The notes under the pieces: generated by a model
Database searches by the model: none
What the model was told of the DNA's origin: nothing
What the model saw: the letters and a program-made list of their open reading frames with translations, nothing else
Assembly: GCA_946405435.1 (NCBI GenBank)
Contig: CAMJHF010000022.1
Span: 1 to 33,849, forward strand
Length of the DNA stretch: 33,849 nt
Reading direction: 5' to 3'
Origin: an uncultured Bacteroidales bacterium
GTDB taxonomy: Bacteria > Bacteroidota > Bacteroidia > Bacteroidales > UBA932
Made by a program: the position numbers and the translations under genes
Shown: positions 1 through 9,257 of the stretch, piece after piece
Layout: each line of letters begins with the position of its first letter
Position numbering within the stretch: position 1 is the first letter of the stretch

Positions 1-24
1 ACCACCCTGACACGTTTTTGGCGC

Positions 25-170
25 CCCGACGGCACACAGACAGAACGGCAACCGGCCGTGACCTGCATCCCGACAGCACACAGACAGAACGGCAACCGGC
101 CGAAACCGGCAGCCAGACAACATGCAGACAAAACTGCAAAACCCGACAGCAGGCAGACAGAACCGCCAGC
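25..170. repeat. Imperfect tandem repeat array, CAGACAGAACGGCAACC-rich
   Basis: Two 34-bp units at 25-58 and 69-102 differ at one base and are 44 bp apart. A degenerate third copy begins at 142 with the same CCCGACAGCA start and a diverged end. The core CAGACAGAACGGCAACCGG is strongly C/A-biased on the plus strand. It lies downstream of the symporter gene, between its stop and the window edge, and has no convincing ORF. The array may continue to the left of the window. Confidence 0.75.
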
Positions 171-209
171 CTGGCAGTTAGCGGGAAAGGTCACAGGAAT
201 AGTTGACGG

Positions 210-235
210 AAAAAGCCGCAGAGATTTCCTCTCTG
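210..235 (-). terminator. Possible intrinsic terminator after the NSS symporter
   Basis: Read on the minus strand, arms CAGAGA and TCTCTG (219-235) form a 6-bp stem with a 5-base loop. A four-base spacer follows, then five T residues (plus-strand A-run at 210-214). It lies directly downstream of the symporter stop. The stem is short and the T-run is offset, so this is moderate evidence only. Confidence 0.4.
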
Positions 236-241
236 AATGAG

Positions 242-1606
242 CTACAGTAGATTACTGATAAATATGAGCAGGATTGCCGGCGGGACGACCCAGCGGATGA
301 AGAAGTACAGCGGTTTGAAGGCGCGGTTGCTGAAAGGCAGTTTCCCGCCGTTGGTGAGCTCGTCCTTGACATCTTCGCGCTTCATTATCCAGCCGACAAA
401 GACCGTGAAGGCCAGTGCGCCCAGGGTCATGAACACGTTGGAGCAGACATAGTCGCAGAGGTCGAAAACCGTCATTCCGAATATCTTGAATCCACCCAGG
501 GGCCCGAACGACAGTACGCAGGGCACGCCCAACAGCAGCACGGTTCCCAGCAGCGCCAGCGTCGACGCCTTGCGGTTCCAGCCGTAACGGTGTACCATGT
601 GCTCTATGCACACTTCGAACATTGAAATTGACGAAGTCAGCGCCGCAGCAAGTATGGCCAGGAAAAATATCACCGTCATGACGGCCGAAACCACCGGCGC
701 CTCAACTCCCATCTTGGCAAAGATGAAGGGCAGGGTTTCATACACAAGCGCAGGCCCGGCCGACGGCTCGATTCCGGCAGAAAACACCGCCGGCATGATT
801 GCAAACCCGGCGATAATGGCGAAAATTGTATCGGAAGCTGCAGTAAAAAGTCCACCGGCCAGGATGCTGTTTTCCTTCTTCATAAAAGACGAGTACACCA
901 GCACCGCACCGATACCCAATGACATGCTGAAGAAAGCCTGGCCAAGGGCACATGCCCATCCGTTGGCGTCCAGCCTGGAAAAATCAGGATGAACCAGATA
1001 ACGCACCCCCGCCGACGAACCCGGCAGGGACACCGAGTAAATGGCCATCACCACCATAAGCACGAACAGCATCGGAGTGGTAATCTTGGTGAAACGCTCG
1101 ATGCCTTTCTTGATTCCGCCCATCACGATTACGGCTGTGGCAACAAGGAAGACAACATACATGACCAGCGGTTCGACGGTTGCCGTGGCCATCTTGCCGA
1201 ACACAACCGACGCGCCGTCCGGATTGCCCTGCGAAAGGTGCCCAGAAAGCGAACGGACCAGAAAATCCAGCGACCATCCTCCGACTACACAATAATAGGC
1301 GACTATGATAAATGCCGCCAGTGCCGACCAGAAGCCCATCCATTTCCACTTGCTGCCGGGAGCCAGCCTGTCGAACGAGCCATACACGTCACTGCGCCCG
1401 CGCCTGCCGATGACAGACTCGCACACGAAACAGGGCACAGCAATGAAAAGGCAGCAAACCAAATATGCCACGATAAAGGCTCCCCCACCATGCTCCCCCA
1501 CCATGTAGGGAAAACGCCAGATATTGCCGAGTCCTATTGCGGATCCGGCTACGGCCATTATGAACGAAAAGGAACTTCCGAACTGCTCTCTTTTGGAAGG
1601 AACCAT
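242..1606 (-). CDS. Sodium-dependent transporter, NSS (SNF) family
   Basis: This 454-aa integral membrane protein belongs to the neurotransmitter:sodium symporter family (LeuT/MhsT fold), which imports amino acids or related solutes across the inner membrane with Na+. Residues 21-34 carry the family signature GSAIGLGNIWRFPY in the unwound part of TM1, preceded by a short polar N-terminus. About eleven hydrophobic segments follow, and the length fits the shorter bacterial members. It is the last gene of a minus-strand block, starting 46 bp after folA. No substrate can be assigned from sequence. Family assignment is secure; the substrate is unknown. Confidence 0.93.
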   Translation of the reverse strand: MVPSKREQFGSSFSFIMAVAGSAIGLGNIWRFPYMVGEHGGGAFIVAYLVCCLFIAVPCFVCESVIGRRGRSDVYGSFDRLAPGSKWKWMGFWSALAAFIIVAYYCVVGGWSLDFLVRSLSGHLSQGNPDGASVVFGKMATATVEPLVMYVVFLVATAVIVMGGIKKGIERFTKITTPMLFVLMVVMAIYSVSLPGSSAGVRYLVHPDFSRLDANGWACALGQAFFSMSLGIGAVLVYSSFMKKENSILAGGLFTAASDTIFAIIAGFAIMPAVFSAGIEPSAGPALVYETLPFIFAKMGVEAPVVSAVMTVIFFLAILAAALTSSISMFEVCIEHMVHRYGWNRKASTLALLGTVLLLGVPCVLSFGPLGGFKIFGMTVFDLCDYVCSNVFMTLGALAFTVFVGWIMKREDVKDELTNGGKLPFSNRAFKPLYFFIRWVVPPAILLIFISNLL

Positions 1607-1652
1607 CTACTAACTAACTCTTATCCCTCCAAATATCGGAAAAAAAACCGAA

Positions 1653-2147
1653 TTATCGCCTTTCGTATACTACAAATTCGAATTTATACCCGGTTTCAGG
1701 GTCGATATGGGTGGGAGAAGTGCTGACGGGGGTCCAGATTTCCGGGTCGATCTCCGGAAAAAACACGTCGGCATCCTCCACAACTGTGTGCACATGTGTG
1801 ATATACAGCCGGTCCATCAGAGGCATCGCAGCGCGGTAGACCGAGGCGCCTCCCATGACAAAGCATTTGTCGCAGCCGGTGGCCTGCGCCTCGTCGAAGG
1901 CCTCGTCGAATGAATACACGCAGCACGCCTCCGGTATGGGCTCCCCGCCAAGGTTCAGCACTATGTTCTTGCGCCCTTTGAGGGGCCTGAAGGGGAGGGA
2001 GAAATAGGTGGTGCGGCCCATTATCACGGGATATCCCGAGGTAACTTCCTTGAAATACTTCAGATCCTCGGAAATGTGCCAGGGCAGCTGGCCCTTCACT
2101 CCGATTCCGTTGTCGTCGGCGATGGCGACTATAAGGCATTTAAGCAT
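1653..2147 (-). CDS. folA: Dihydrofolate reductase
   Basis: This enzyme reduces dihydrofolate to tetrahydrofolate with NADPH in the cytoplasm, regenerating the cofactor oxidised by thymidylate synthase next door. With the start chosen here (164 aa) the protein begins MLKCLIVAIADDNGIG, as DHFRs do. The LPW substrate-loop motif is at 21-23 and the catalytic acid is expected at Asp28 (W+5, as in E. coli Asp27). The IMGRTTYFSLP nucleotide-binding motif follows. An in-frame ATG at 2183 would add 12 residues with no DHFR counterpart; it lies only a few bases from the thyA stop, so it remains possible. thyA-folA pairing is a common operon arrangement. Confidence 0.95.
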   Translation of the reverse strand: MLKCLIVAIADDNGIGVKGQLPWHISEDLKYFKEVTSGYPVIMGRTTYFSLPFRPLKGRKNIVLNLGGEPIPEACCVYSFDEAFDEAQATGCDKCFVMGGASVYRAAMPLMDRLYITHVHTVVEDADVFFPEIDPEIWTPVSTSPTHIDPETGYKFEFVVYERR

Positions 2148-2188
2148 GTAACGTTCTGGTTTATATCTAATTGTAAATTTCATCTTTA

Positions 2189-2983
2189 CTATACCGCCAC
2201 CGGGGCCTTGATGGCGGGCCAGGGGTCGTAGCCCTCGAGGGTGAAATCTTCGTAGCGGAAGTCGAAAATACTCTTGACATCCGGGTTCAGAAGCATCTTG
2301 GGCAGGGGGCGCGGAGTGCGGCTCAGCTGCTCTGCAACCTGCTCAAAATGATTGAGATAGATATGAGTATCGCCAGTCGTGTGAATGAACTCGCCGGGCT
2401 GCAGGCCGCACACTTGGGCAATCATCATGGTCAGAAGCGCATACGACGCGATGTTGAACGGCACCCCGAGGAAAGTGTCGGCGCTGCGCTGGTAGAGCTG
2501 GCAGCTGAGCTTGCCTTCCGCCACATAGAACTGGAAAAGGCAGTGGCACGGAGGCAGGGCCATCTTGTCGATGTCGCCGGGATTCCAGGCGCACACAAGC
2601 ATGCGGCGCGAGTCGGGATTGTTTTTGATTGTGTCGACCACCTGTGACAACTGGTCTATGCTGCGGCCGTCGGCCGTCTCCCAGCTGCGCCACTGATGAC
2701 CGTAGACCGGCCCCAGGTCGCCGTTTGCGTCGGCCCACTCATCCCAGATGGTTACCTTGTTGTCGTGCAGGTAGCCGATGTTGGTGTCGCCGGCAATGAA
2801 CCATAGCAGTTCGTGGATAATCGAACGCAAGTGCACCTTTTTGGTGGTCAGCAGGGGGAAGCCCTCGGAGAGGTCGAAGCGCATCTGGTAGCCGAACACG
2901 CTCTGGGTGCCTACGCCCGTGCGGTCCTGCTTGATGACTCCGTGCTCGCGGATATGCCGCAGAAGGTCAAGATACTGTTTCAT
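2189..2983 (-). CDS. thyA: Thymidylate synthase
   Basis: ThyA methylates dUMP to dTMP using methylene-tetrahydrofolate, producing dihydrofolate for folA immediately downstream. The 264-aa length equals the E. coli enzyme. Visible landmarks are the N-terminal [12 protein letters not shown] segment (phosphate-binding Arg), [18 protein letters not shown], the active-site cysteine in [12 protein letters not shown] at about residue 146, [18 protein letters not shown], and the C-terminal hydrophobic tail ending APVAV. Its start overlaps the stop of the upstream DUF5106 gene by 4 bases, suggesting translational coupling. Confidence 0.98.
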   Translation of the reverse strand: MKQYLDLLRHIREHGVIKQDRTGVGTQSVFGYQMRFDLSEGFPLLTTKKVHLRSIIHELLWFIAGDTNIGYLHDNKVTIWDEWADANGDLGPVYGHQWRSWETADGRSIDQLSQVVDTIKNNPDSRRMLVCAWNPGDIDKMALPPCHCLFQFYVAEGKLSCQLYQRSADTFLGVPFNIASYALLTMMIAQVCGLQPGEFIHTTGDTHIYLNHFEQVAEQLSRTPRPLPKMLLNPDVKSIFDFRYEDFTLEGYDPWPAIKAPVAV

Positions 2984-4029
2984 ATTCTGTCCAGGAAGGC
3001 CAGCACCCGTTCGGTGGGAGCGTCCTTCATAATTACGCGTTTTTGGGAATCCAGCAGATACAGCGACGGAATGGCCCTGATGTCATATTTGCCGCTATCC
3101 CGCAAGGAGAAAGTATAATCGTAGCCGTTAATCCAGCACGAAGGGTAGTTGGAGGAATAGTCTCGCCATTTGTCCACCTCTTCGTCGATGTAAATATTGA
3201 CTATAGCCAGCCGTCCGGCAGTGATTTTGGACTCAATGTAGCCCCGTGACATCACGTCGTGGATGATTTCCTTGCAGGAACTGCATCCGGGATTGCTGAA
3301 GAATAGCATCGTGTAATCTGCCTTTATCGAATACAGGTCACCCTTGTGCCCCAGTACGTCCTTGAAGCGGATGTCCGGAACTTTGCTGCCGAAGGGATTG
3401 GTGCGGCACATCTGGAGCTCGTGGCGGTAGGCGTTGCGCATATCCTCCCGTGTGCAGGGGCTGGCCTCCATGCCCTCGACGAAGGGGAGGTAGAGGTCCT
3501 CGTCGCGCAGGGGGGAATTGGGGTCGTACAGATAGTGGGACACCATTTCGGTAAGGCGCAGGTAGGTATTGGACGATGTATCCTTCTGCTGGAGAGCCTC
3601 GATATTGCTGAAGAAGCGCCCCACGCTCTTGCGCGCACGGTTGAGGGGAGCCAGGCTGTCGGGGGTGGCTGCGGCCTTGACGTTGCTCAGCAACTGTATG
3701 TAGTCGGCAAGGGCCTGCTCCACATCCACATCGTATATGCCGAGTATGCTCTCCGGCGTCGTAGCGCCCTTGCCTGCAAGGAACGCATCCCAGTAATGGT
3801 CGAGCACGTAATCGACGACGGCGTCGCTGTCCCCTTCATATACGGTAGGGACGGCCACCTTGGGGAAAGAGTGCGTGGCGGCGGGCGCCTCTGCGGGAGG
3901 AGCCGCCGGATTCTGCGTGCCCTGCGAAGTGCCGCCGGACGTGCCGGAAGCCTGCCCGCCGCCTCCGCGGGGACCGCAGGCCAGCGCCAGGCCAAGCAGT
4001 AAAACACTCAGAAGAAGACTATTTTTCAT
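2980..4029 (-). CDS. DUF5106-type thioredoxin-like lipoprotein
   Basis: This 349-aa secreted protein has a lipoprotein signal peptide ([13 protein letters not shown], lipobox LALAC at about 14-18) and then a Gly/Ser/Pro/Ala-rich linker to about residue 55. A helical middle region resembles the DUF5106 domain common in Bacteroidales, and the C-terminus is a thioredoxin fold with a CSSC redox motif at 249-252 and the cis-proline segment AIPSLYLLD. It probably acts as a disulfide oxidoreductase tethered in the periplasm. Its substrates are unknown. It overlaps thyA by 4 bp, which implies co-transcription but no obvious shared pathway. Confidence 0.85.
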   Translation of the reverse strand: MKNSLLLSVLLLGLALACGPRGGGGQASGTSGGTSQGTQNPAAPPAEAPAATHSFPKVAVPTVYEGDSDAVVDYVLDHYWDAFLAGKGATTPESILGIYDVDVEQALADYIQLLSNVKAAATPDSLAPLNRARKSVGRFFSNIEALQQKDTSSNTYLRLTEMVSHYLYDPNSPLRDEDLYLPFVEGMEASPCTREDMRNAYRHELQMCRTNPFGSKVPDIRFKDVLGHKGDLYSIKADYTMLFFSNPGCSSCKEIIHDVMSRGYIESKITAGRLAIVNIYIDEEVDKWRDYSSNYPSCWINGYDYTFSLRDSGKYDIRAIPSLYLLDSQKRVIMKDAPTERVLAFLDRI

Positions 4030-4052
4030 ATTCGTTCAAAGTTAGGAATTTT

Positions 4053-6977
4053 TTAGAAACTTACGCTGAACACGGCATCTACAAAATGAGGACTCTCCGC
4101 CTCGGGCACTCCCAGATTATAGTAATAGCTCACGCCTATGCGGGTATCTTCCGGAATCCACAGAAGGTTGCCCAGTACAGCGCAGAGATCCAGCCCGACG
4201 CTGCCTATTGTCCTGTTCCAGGCGCCGTCCCGGAAATGCGACACGTCGCCATGAAGGGTGCACTCTAAATTGCGTACATAAGCAACCGGCGAGAGCCACG
4301 AGCAGTCTACGGGGGCGAATGGGAAGGCATAATCGACATTCAGGCAGCCCTGGAAGCGGCTGCTCGACAGCTGGGCCGCTAGATTGGTATACCCGGCCAT
4401 CCCCCGGGGCATGACGGCAGCATAACGCTCGCTGAAGATACCGTCCGACACGGGAGTCTGCGTCATTGCGCCAATGCGTATTCCGTGGGTGTCGAGAAGG
4501 CCCGGCAGATAGCAGTACCCGTAGACATACAGATTGGAAGACAGGATGTTCTGCGCCCACGGACGGCCGCTCCATCCGGTTTCCAGACCACCTCCGAGAG
4601 CAGGATATATGCGGGAAGAGGGCGTCGACTGCACCGCGTAGGCGCGCACGCTGGCCGACAGGCGGTTCATTGGAGCGAAGCTTCCATGCGTGATGAGGCT
4701 GTTGGACAGGGCCCAGCGCAGCTGCGGCACCACGCCGCGCTGCCACCCGCCGGAAGAGAATTTTAGCGGCGCATAGACCTTTACAGATGCGTCCAATGAA
4801 GGACCGGCAGCCATATCTTCACGCGAGAGCGTAACCCTGCGCGCGAAATTGTGGTAGTCCACATTGATGAAATACCTCAGCGGAGCGGCGCTGCCCACAG
4901 TAAGGTCCGCCTCGATCACAGGGAAAAAGCCGGTGTAGGTAAAGCGCATCTGGCCCCTGTGCGTCCATTTTTCCTCTTCCGGAATGGCGCCGTAAGCAAG
5001 GACTCCAGTCATAGTGCCAAGGTGATTTTGGAAAAACGCAGTGGCGCCAAGACCGGCGGTGCTTGTGAGGGTGCTGAAAGACATATCCTCTATGGCATCG
5101 TAATTCACATACAGCGGCGCCCATGAATGGAAGCGGAAAAGGTGCCCCAGACGGTTATAGGAAGCGCTCGGGAGCAGGGTGTCAGAGATTGGAGGAACCT
5201 GTGTGCGTCCTATTTCCTCTGCAAACTCGTAGCGGTGACGGTGCCTGAAATCCACCTCGACCGGCTCCGGAAGCGACGCCGCCGGCGTGAAAGCCAGGTT
5301 GCGCCCGGAGGCTGAAAGCTCCGAAAACACCAGTCCCCTGCTCTCGGGAGCAAAACAGTAGGACGAGCCGCCCTGGGGGGAGGACGTGACGCGGAAGGCC
5401 TTGCCTGACTTACAGTCCAAGGAATAAAGCTCATCCACCCCGGTGAGGTCGGCAGTAAAATACAGAAGGTCTCCCCTGCCCAAGAGGTTTTTGATTGTGA
5501 CAGGACCGCAGTCAAGGATGGGTTCGAAAGAGCCGCCAACAAGCTTGTAAATACCTTGTCCGGAGTGAGTTATGGAGCTAACGTAAATATCCTCGCCAAC
5601 CCAGGCGCTCTCGACTATCTGCATGCCGTCGGGAGCCTTGTAGCGGGCGGCGGGGCGGCCGTCGAAAGCATCTGCGAGCACAAGGGCTGAACCGCCTTGC
5701 ACGGGGTATTCACTCACAGATACCAGCAAGCCGTCGCTGCTCGGACAGGGATTGAACCACCTCTGTCCTCTGGTCAGGCGCCGGTGCCGGCCATCAGGAC
5801 CGCAGTACCAAATATCCGAAAAAGACTCCAGGTCGCGCCGCACGTGAGGGGTGCTTTCGCCCCAATACATACGCTTGAAGACCCCGTCTGCCCGAAGCGG
5901 CGTGGCTTTGCCGGAAAAAGCCGAAAGGGCATGGACGCGGCCGGTGCTGTCGATGCGGACAAGCTGCGCAGAACGGGTGGCGCCGCTCCTTATGGTGTAG
6001 AGCTGTCCGTCCATATAGCAAGTCCCTGAATACTCCATGAAATGCCTGCCGGAACTGGTGTGTGGTACCGAGGGCATGAACGGCGCACGGGCGGCCTCGT
6101 CGCGGCTCCAGCGCTGCACCAAGGTGTCGGTTATCTCTGCAAATGCGTCATTGAAGCGCTTGCCGGACACCTGCTTTACGGTGCGGGGCATAACGAAAAA
6201 GGGTAAAGGCCACTTGCCGCCGAGCAGGTTGGCATAGTAGCGTGCCGTAAAGTCGGGAGCGCCGTAGACGCTGCGCATACCGGCGTTGGTAATATAGCCA
6301 ACCTTGTAGTAATCAGGAGTATGATGCATCAGGGAACCGTATCTCCAGCGCCAGAAATTACGCGTGTCGCCCTCGCGGAAGGCGGCGCGGAAGTATTCCA
6401 GGAACTCGGCATTGCGGCCGCGGCCAGCATCTCCGAGCTCGGTTTCGGCCGCCACGGCATCGCCCTCGAAGAATGAGGGACCGCCGTAAAGGGCCGCCAG
6501 GGCGCCTGCGGAAAGCTCGCCGACGAGCCACTCGGCCGGCCGGAAATGCCTGTCGTGGACATACTGCATCTGGGCTACATGGCGCGACTCATGGCTGAGC
6601 AGATGCTCCTCCCATGGCTGCGCCAAGGGGGCGTCGGACGGAGGTGTGGTGTACACTTCCATGCGCCTGGGAGTCCAGGCCACCATGCCGTTGGAATACA
6701 CGCTCCACGGGTGCATTACGACAGGCATGGGCTTGCGGTACAGTTGGTTGGGGTAGAGCCCTGCAGTCTTGCCTACAGGCAGTTTGACCGCCTCGAGGGT
6801 TTTGGCATATACCTGTGCAAGAGAGTCGAGGCCGACAGGATAGATTACGTCAAAATCGGCCGTGGTGATGTGACGCCACTTGGTGCCCGCCCGTTCGCTG
6901 CCCAGCGAATAAAACTGGGCAGCGGCCGGGAATGCCAGCATGAGGCCGGCGGCAAAGGCAGCCAGGCGTCGCAGCAT
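4053..6977 (-). CDS. Secreted HExxH metalloprotease-like, propeller and beta-barrel multidomain protein
   Basis: This 974-aa protein has a cleavable signal peptide (MLRRLAAFAAGLMLAFPAAA, cut before QFYS). The N-terminal roughly 280 residues carry LLSHESRHVAQMQ, an HExxH zinc motif at 129-133, and a downstream SFFEGDAVAAE (Glu171/Glu178) that could supply the third zinc ligand, as in gluzincin (peptidase MA-type) folds. The middle (about 300-600) has repeated strand blades resembling a TolB/WD40-type propeller. The last roughly 370 residues alternate like an outer-membrane barrel and end in a C-terminal Phe (AVFSVSF). I infer a surface or periplasmic protease-like protein. Catalytic activity and substrate are not demonstrated. 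It ends 24 bp before the DUF5106 gene starts. Confidence 0.7.
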   Translation of the reverse strand: MLRRLAAFAAGLMLAFPAAAQFYSLGSERAGTKWRHITTADFDVIYPVGLDSLAQVYAKTLEAVKLPVGKTAGLYPNQLYRKPMPVVMHPWSVYSNGMVAWTPRRMEVYTTPPSDAPLAQPWEEHLLSHESRHVAQMQYVHDRHFRPAEWLVGELSAGALAALYGGPSFFEGDAVAAETELGDAGRGRNAEFLEYFRAAFREGDTRNFWRWRYGSLMHHTPDYYKVGYITNAGMRSVYGAPDFTARYYANLLGGKWPLPFFVMPRTVKQVSGKRFNDAFAEITDTLVQRWSRDEAARAPFMPSVPHTSSGRHFMEYSGTCYMDGQLYTIRSGATRSAQLVRIDSTGRVHALSAFSGKATPLRADGVFKRMYWGESTPHVRRDLESFSDIWYCGPDGRHRRLTRGQRWFNPCPSSDGLLVSVSEYPVQGGSALVLADAFDGRPAARYKAPDGMQIVESAWVGEDIYVSSITHSGQGIYKLVGGSFEPILDCGPVTIKNLLGRGDLLYFTADLTGVDELYSLDCKSGKAFRVTSSPQGGSSYCFAPESRGLVFSELSASGRNLAFTPAASLPEPVEVDFRHRHRYEFAEEIGRTQVPPISDTLLPSASYNRLGHLFRFHSWAPLYVNYDAIEDMSFSTLTSTAGLGATAFFQNHLGTMTGVLAYGAIPEEEKWTHRGQMRFTYTGFFPVIEADLTVGSAAPLRYFINVDYHNFARRVTLSREDMAAGPSLDASVKVYAPLKFSSGGWQRGVVPQLRWALSNSLITHGSFAPMNRLSASVRAYAVQSTPSSRIYPALGGGLETGWSGRPWAQNILSSNLYVYGYCYLPGLLDTHGIRIGAMTQTPVSDGIFSERYAAVMPRGMAGYTNLAAQLSSSRFQGCLNVDYAFPFAPVDCSWLSPVAYVRNLECTLHGDVSHFRDGAWNRTIGSVGLDLCAVLGNLLWIPEDTRIGVSYYYNLGVPEAESPHFVDAVFSVSF

Positions 6978-6982
6978 AGGGT

Positions 6983-8125
6983 TTAAAGCTTGCGGGCGCC
7001 GTCGGATATGACCACATCGTAAACCTTCAGGTCATGGCCGAATTCCTCGCGGAACTTGGCCCCGGCAGTGGCTACGAACTCATCGTAGAGTTCATCCTTG
7101 ACCAGATTGATGGTGCATCCGCCGAAGCCGCCGCCCATCACGCGGGAGCCGGTGACGTCCATCTTGCGGGCCAGGCGGGCGAGGAAGTCGAGCTCGGGAC
7201 AGCTGACTTCATAGAGACGGCTGAGGCCGAAGTGTGTCTGATACATCATCTCGCCCACGGTCTCGTAGTCTCCCCTTTCGAGGGCGTCGCAGACGTCGAG
7301 CACGCGCTGCACTTCGCCTATCACATACTCGGCGCGGACGAAGTCTTCTTCGGTGATTTTGCCTCTCACCTCATCGAGCCATACGCGCTTGGCGTCCGAC
7401 AGGAAGTCCACCTCGGGGTGGTTCTGCTTTATGGCCGCCGCGGCGCGCTCGCAGGACTCGCGCCTCTTGTTGTAGGCGCTGTCGGCGAGGAGATGCTTGA
7501 CGCAGGTATCCAGCAGCACGAGTTTGTAGCCCTTGGGGTCAAAGGGGAAATATTGATACTCCAATGTCTTGCAGTTCAGGCGGATAAGCTGTCCTTTGCG
7601 GCCGAAGCATGAGGCGAACTGGTCCATGATTCCGCACTTTACGCCGCAGTAGTTGTGCTCGGTGCTCTGGCCAATGCGGGCCAGGGTGAAGAGGTCCAGG
7701 CCGTTGCCGTTGAGGTCATTGATGGCATAGGCGAAGCAGCTTTCAAGGGCGGCGGAAGAGCTCAGGCCCGCGCCCAGGGGCACGTCGCCTGCGAACACGG
7801 CGTCGAATCCGGCTACTTTGCCGCCGCGCTTCAGCGTTTCGCGGCATACGCCGTATATATAGCGGGGCCAGTGCTGGCCGGGAAGGGATTCTTCTTCGAG
7901 GGAGAACTCGGCATACTCGTCGCGATCAATGGCGAAGAGTCTCACCTTGGAGCTGCCGTTGAGCTTGATTTCGGCCATTATGCCCTTGTCGATGGCGCCG
8001 GGGAACACATAACCGCCGTTGTAGTCGGTGTGCTCGCCTATAAGGTTGATACGGCCGGCGGCAGCGTAGAACACGCCGCCCTCGCCGAAGAGACCCGTGA
8101 ACTTGCTATGGATAATGTTTTTCAT
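6983..8125 (-). CDS. galK: Galactokinase
   Basis: GalK phosphorylates galactose to galactose-1-phosphate with ATP, the entry step of the Leloir pathway. The 380-aa GHMP-kinase shows all signatures: GRINLIGEHTDYNGG (24-38) for sugar binding, GDVPLGAGLSSSAAL (113-127) as the ATP-binding loop, GIMDQF with the catalytic Asp at about 168, and MGGGFGGCTINLV near the C-terminus. No other Leloir genes (galT, galE, galM) are in the window. It starts 17 bp after ychF and ends 5 bp before the 974-aa gene, so it is probably co-transcribed. Confidence 0.97.
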   Translation of the reverse strand: MKNIIHSKFTGLFGEGGVFYAAAGRINLIGEHTDYNGGYVFPGAIDKGIMAEIKLNGSSKVRLFAIDRDEYAEFSLEEESLPGQHWPRYIYGVCRETLKRGGKVAGFDAVFAGDVPLGAGLSSSAALESCFAYAINDLNGNGLDLFTLARIGQSTEHNYCGVKCGIMDQFASCFGRKGQLIRLNCKTLEYQYFPFDPKGYKLVLLDTCVKHLLADSAYNKRRESCERAAAAIKQNHPEVDFLSDAKRVWLDEVRGKITEEDFVRAEYVIGEVQRVLDVCDALERGDYETVGEMMYQTHFGLSRLYEVSCPELDFLARLARKMDVTGSRVMGGGFGGCTINLVKDELYDEFVATAGAKFREEFGHDLKVYDVVISDGARKL

Positions 8126-8142
8126 TTGATTGATTATTAGTG

Positions 8143-9243
8143 TTATACGTTAAACAAGAAGTGCATTATGTCGCCGTCCTGGACCACGTAGTCCTTGCCT
8201 TCGATTCCCATTTTGCCGGCGGCGCGCACGGCCGCTTCGGTTTTGTAGGTCACGAAGTCCTCGTACTTTATGACCTCGGCACGGATGAAACCGCGCTCGA
8301 AGTCGGTGTGGATGACTCCAGCCGCCTTTGGCGCCTTGTCGCCCGCGTGGATGGTCCAGGCGCGGCATTCATCGGCTCCGGCAGTAAAGAAGGTCCTGAG
8401 GCCCAGCAGCTTATACGCACCTTGCACAAGGCGGACCACGCCCGATTCTTCAAGACCCATTTCCTCGAGGAACATCTTTCTATCCTCATAGTCCTCCATT
8501 TCGGCAATTTCGGATTCGGTACGGGCAGATATTATAAGTATGCCGGCGTTCTCGTCCTTTACGGCCTCGCGGACTGAGTCCACATAGGCGTTGCCGTTCA
8601 CGGCGGAGGCGTCGTCCACGTTGCACACGTACAGGACGGGCTTGTTGGTGAGCAGGAAGAGGTCGTGGGCGAGCTGCACCTCCTCCTCGTTCTGCAGGGG
8701 AACGCTGCGGCAGGATTTTCCCTGCTCGAGGGCGGCCTTGTAACGGGTAAGAAGGTCGGCAAGCTTGCGGGCCTCCTTGTCGCCGGCCTGGGCAGCCTTG
8801 ACGCATTTGGACAGACGGGACTCGACGGTCTCAAGGTCCTTTATCTGGAGTTCGGTGTCCACCACTTCCTTGTCGCGCACGGGGTCGACCGAGCCGTCGA
8901 CGTGCACTACGTTGCCGTCGTCGAAACAGCGGAGGACATGGAGTATGGCGTCGCACTCGCGGATATTCGCAAGGAACTGGTTTCCAAGGCCTTCGCCCCT
9001 GCTTGCGCCCTTCACGAGACCGGCTATGTCCACAATGTCCACGGTAGCCGGGATGGTGCGCTGGGGATGGCATATTTCAGTGAGGACTTCCAGGCGGGAG
9101 TCCGGTACGTTGGTGGAGCCAAGGTTGGGCTCGATGGTACAGAAGGGGAAGTTTGCACTTTGGGCTTTACCGCTGCTGACGCAGTTGAAAAGCGTGGATT
9201 TTCCCACGTTCGGAAGGCCCACTATTCCACATTTTAGAGACAT
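8143..9243 (-). CDS. ychF: Redox-regulated ATPase/GTPase YchF
   Basis: YchF is a conserved OBG-family P-loop NTPase that binds ribosomes and prefers ATP. The ATG at 9243 gives 366 aa beginning MSLKCGIVGLPNVGKSTLFN, the canonical YchF start; an upstream in-frame ATG at 9288 would add 15 unconserved residues overlapping the preceding gene. G1 is GLPNVGKS (9-16), followed by DIVDIAGLVKGASRGEGLGNQFL (switch II) and an atypical G4 region. A TGS domain lies in the C-terminal quarter (FFTAGADECRAWTIHAGDKA...AEVIKYEDF). It follows the nuclease-family gene by about 14 bp. Confidence 0.97.
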   Translation of the reverse strand: MSLKCGIVGLPNVGKSTLFNCVSSGKAQSANFPFCTIEPNLGSTNVPDSRLEVLTEICHPQRTIPATVDIVDIAGLVKGASRGEGLGNQFLANIRECDAILHVLRCFDDGNVVHVDGSVDPVRDKEVVDTELQIKDLETVESRLSKCVKAAQAGDKEARKLADLLTRYKAALEQGKSCRSVPLQNEEEVQLAHDLFLLTNKPVLYVCNVDDASAVNGNAYVDSVREAVKDENAGILIISARTESEIAEMEDYEDRKMFLEEMGLEESGVVRLVQGAYKLLGLRTFFTAGADECRAWTIHAGDKAPKAAGVIHTDFERGFIRAEVIKYEDFVTYKTEAAVRAAGKMGIEGKDYVVQDGDIMHFLFNV

Positions 9244-9257
9244 CTTTTTATTTTTCG

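Noticed and set aside
989..1726. 245-codon plus-strand ORF antisense to the symporter
   Set aside because: His/Arg-rich translation without domains, antisense to a confidently recognised transporter.
2148..2183. Twelve-residue N-terminal extension of DHFR
   Set aside because: The residues have no counterpart in DHFR, and the internal ATG gives a canonical N-terminus; it is kept as an alternative in the folA entry.
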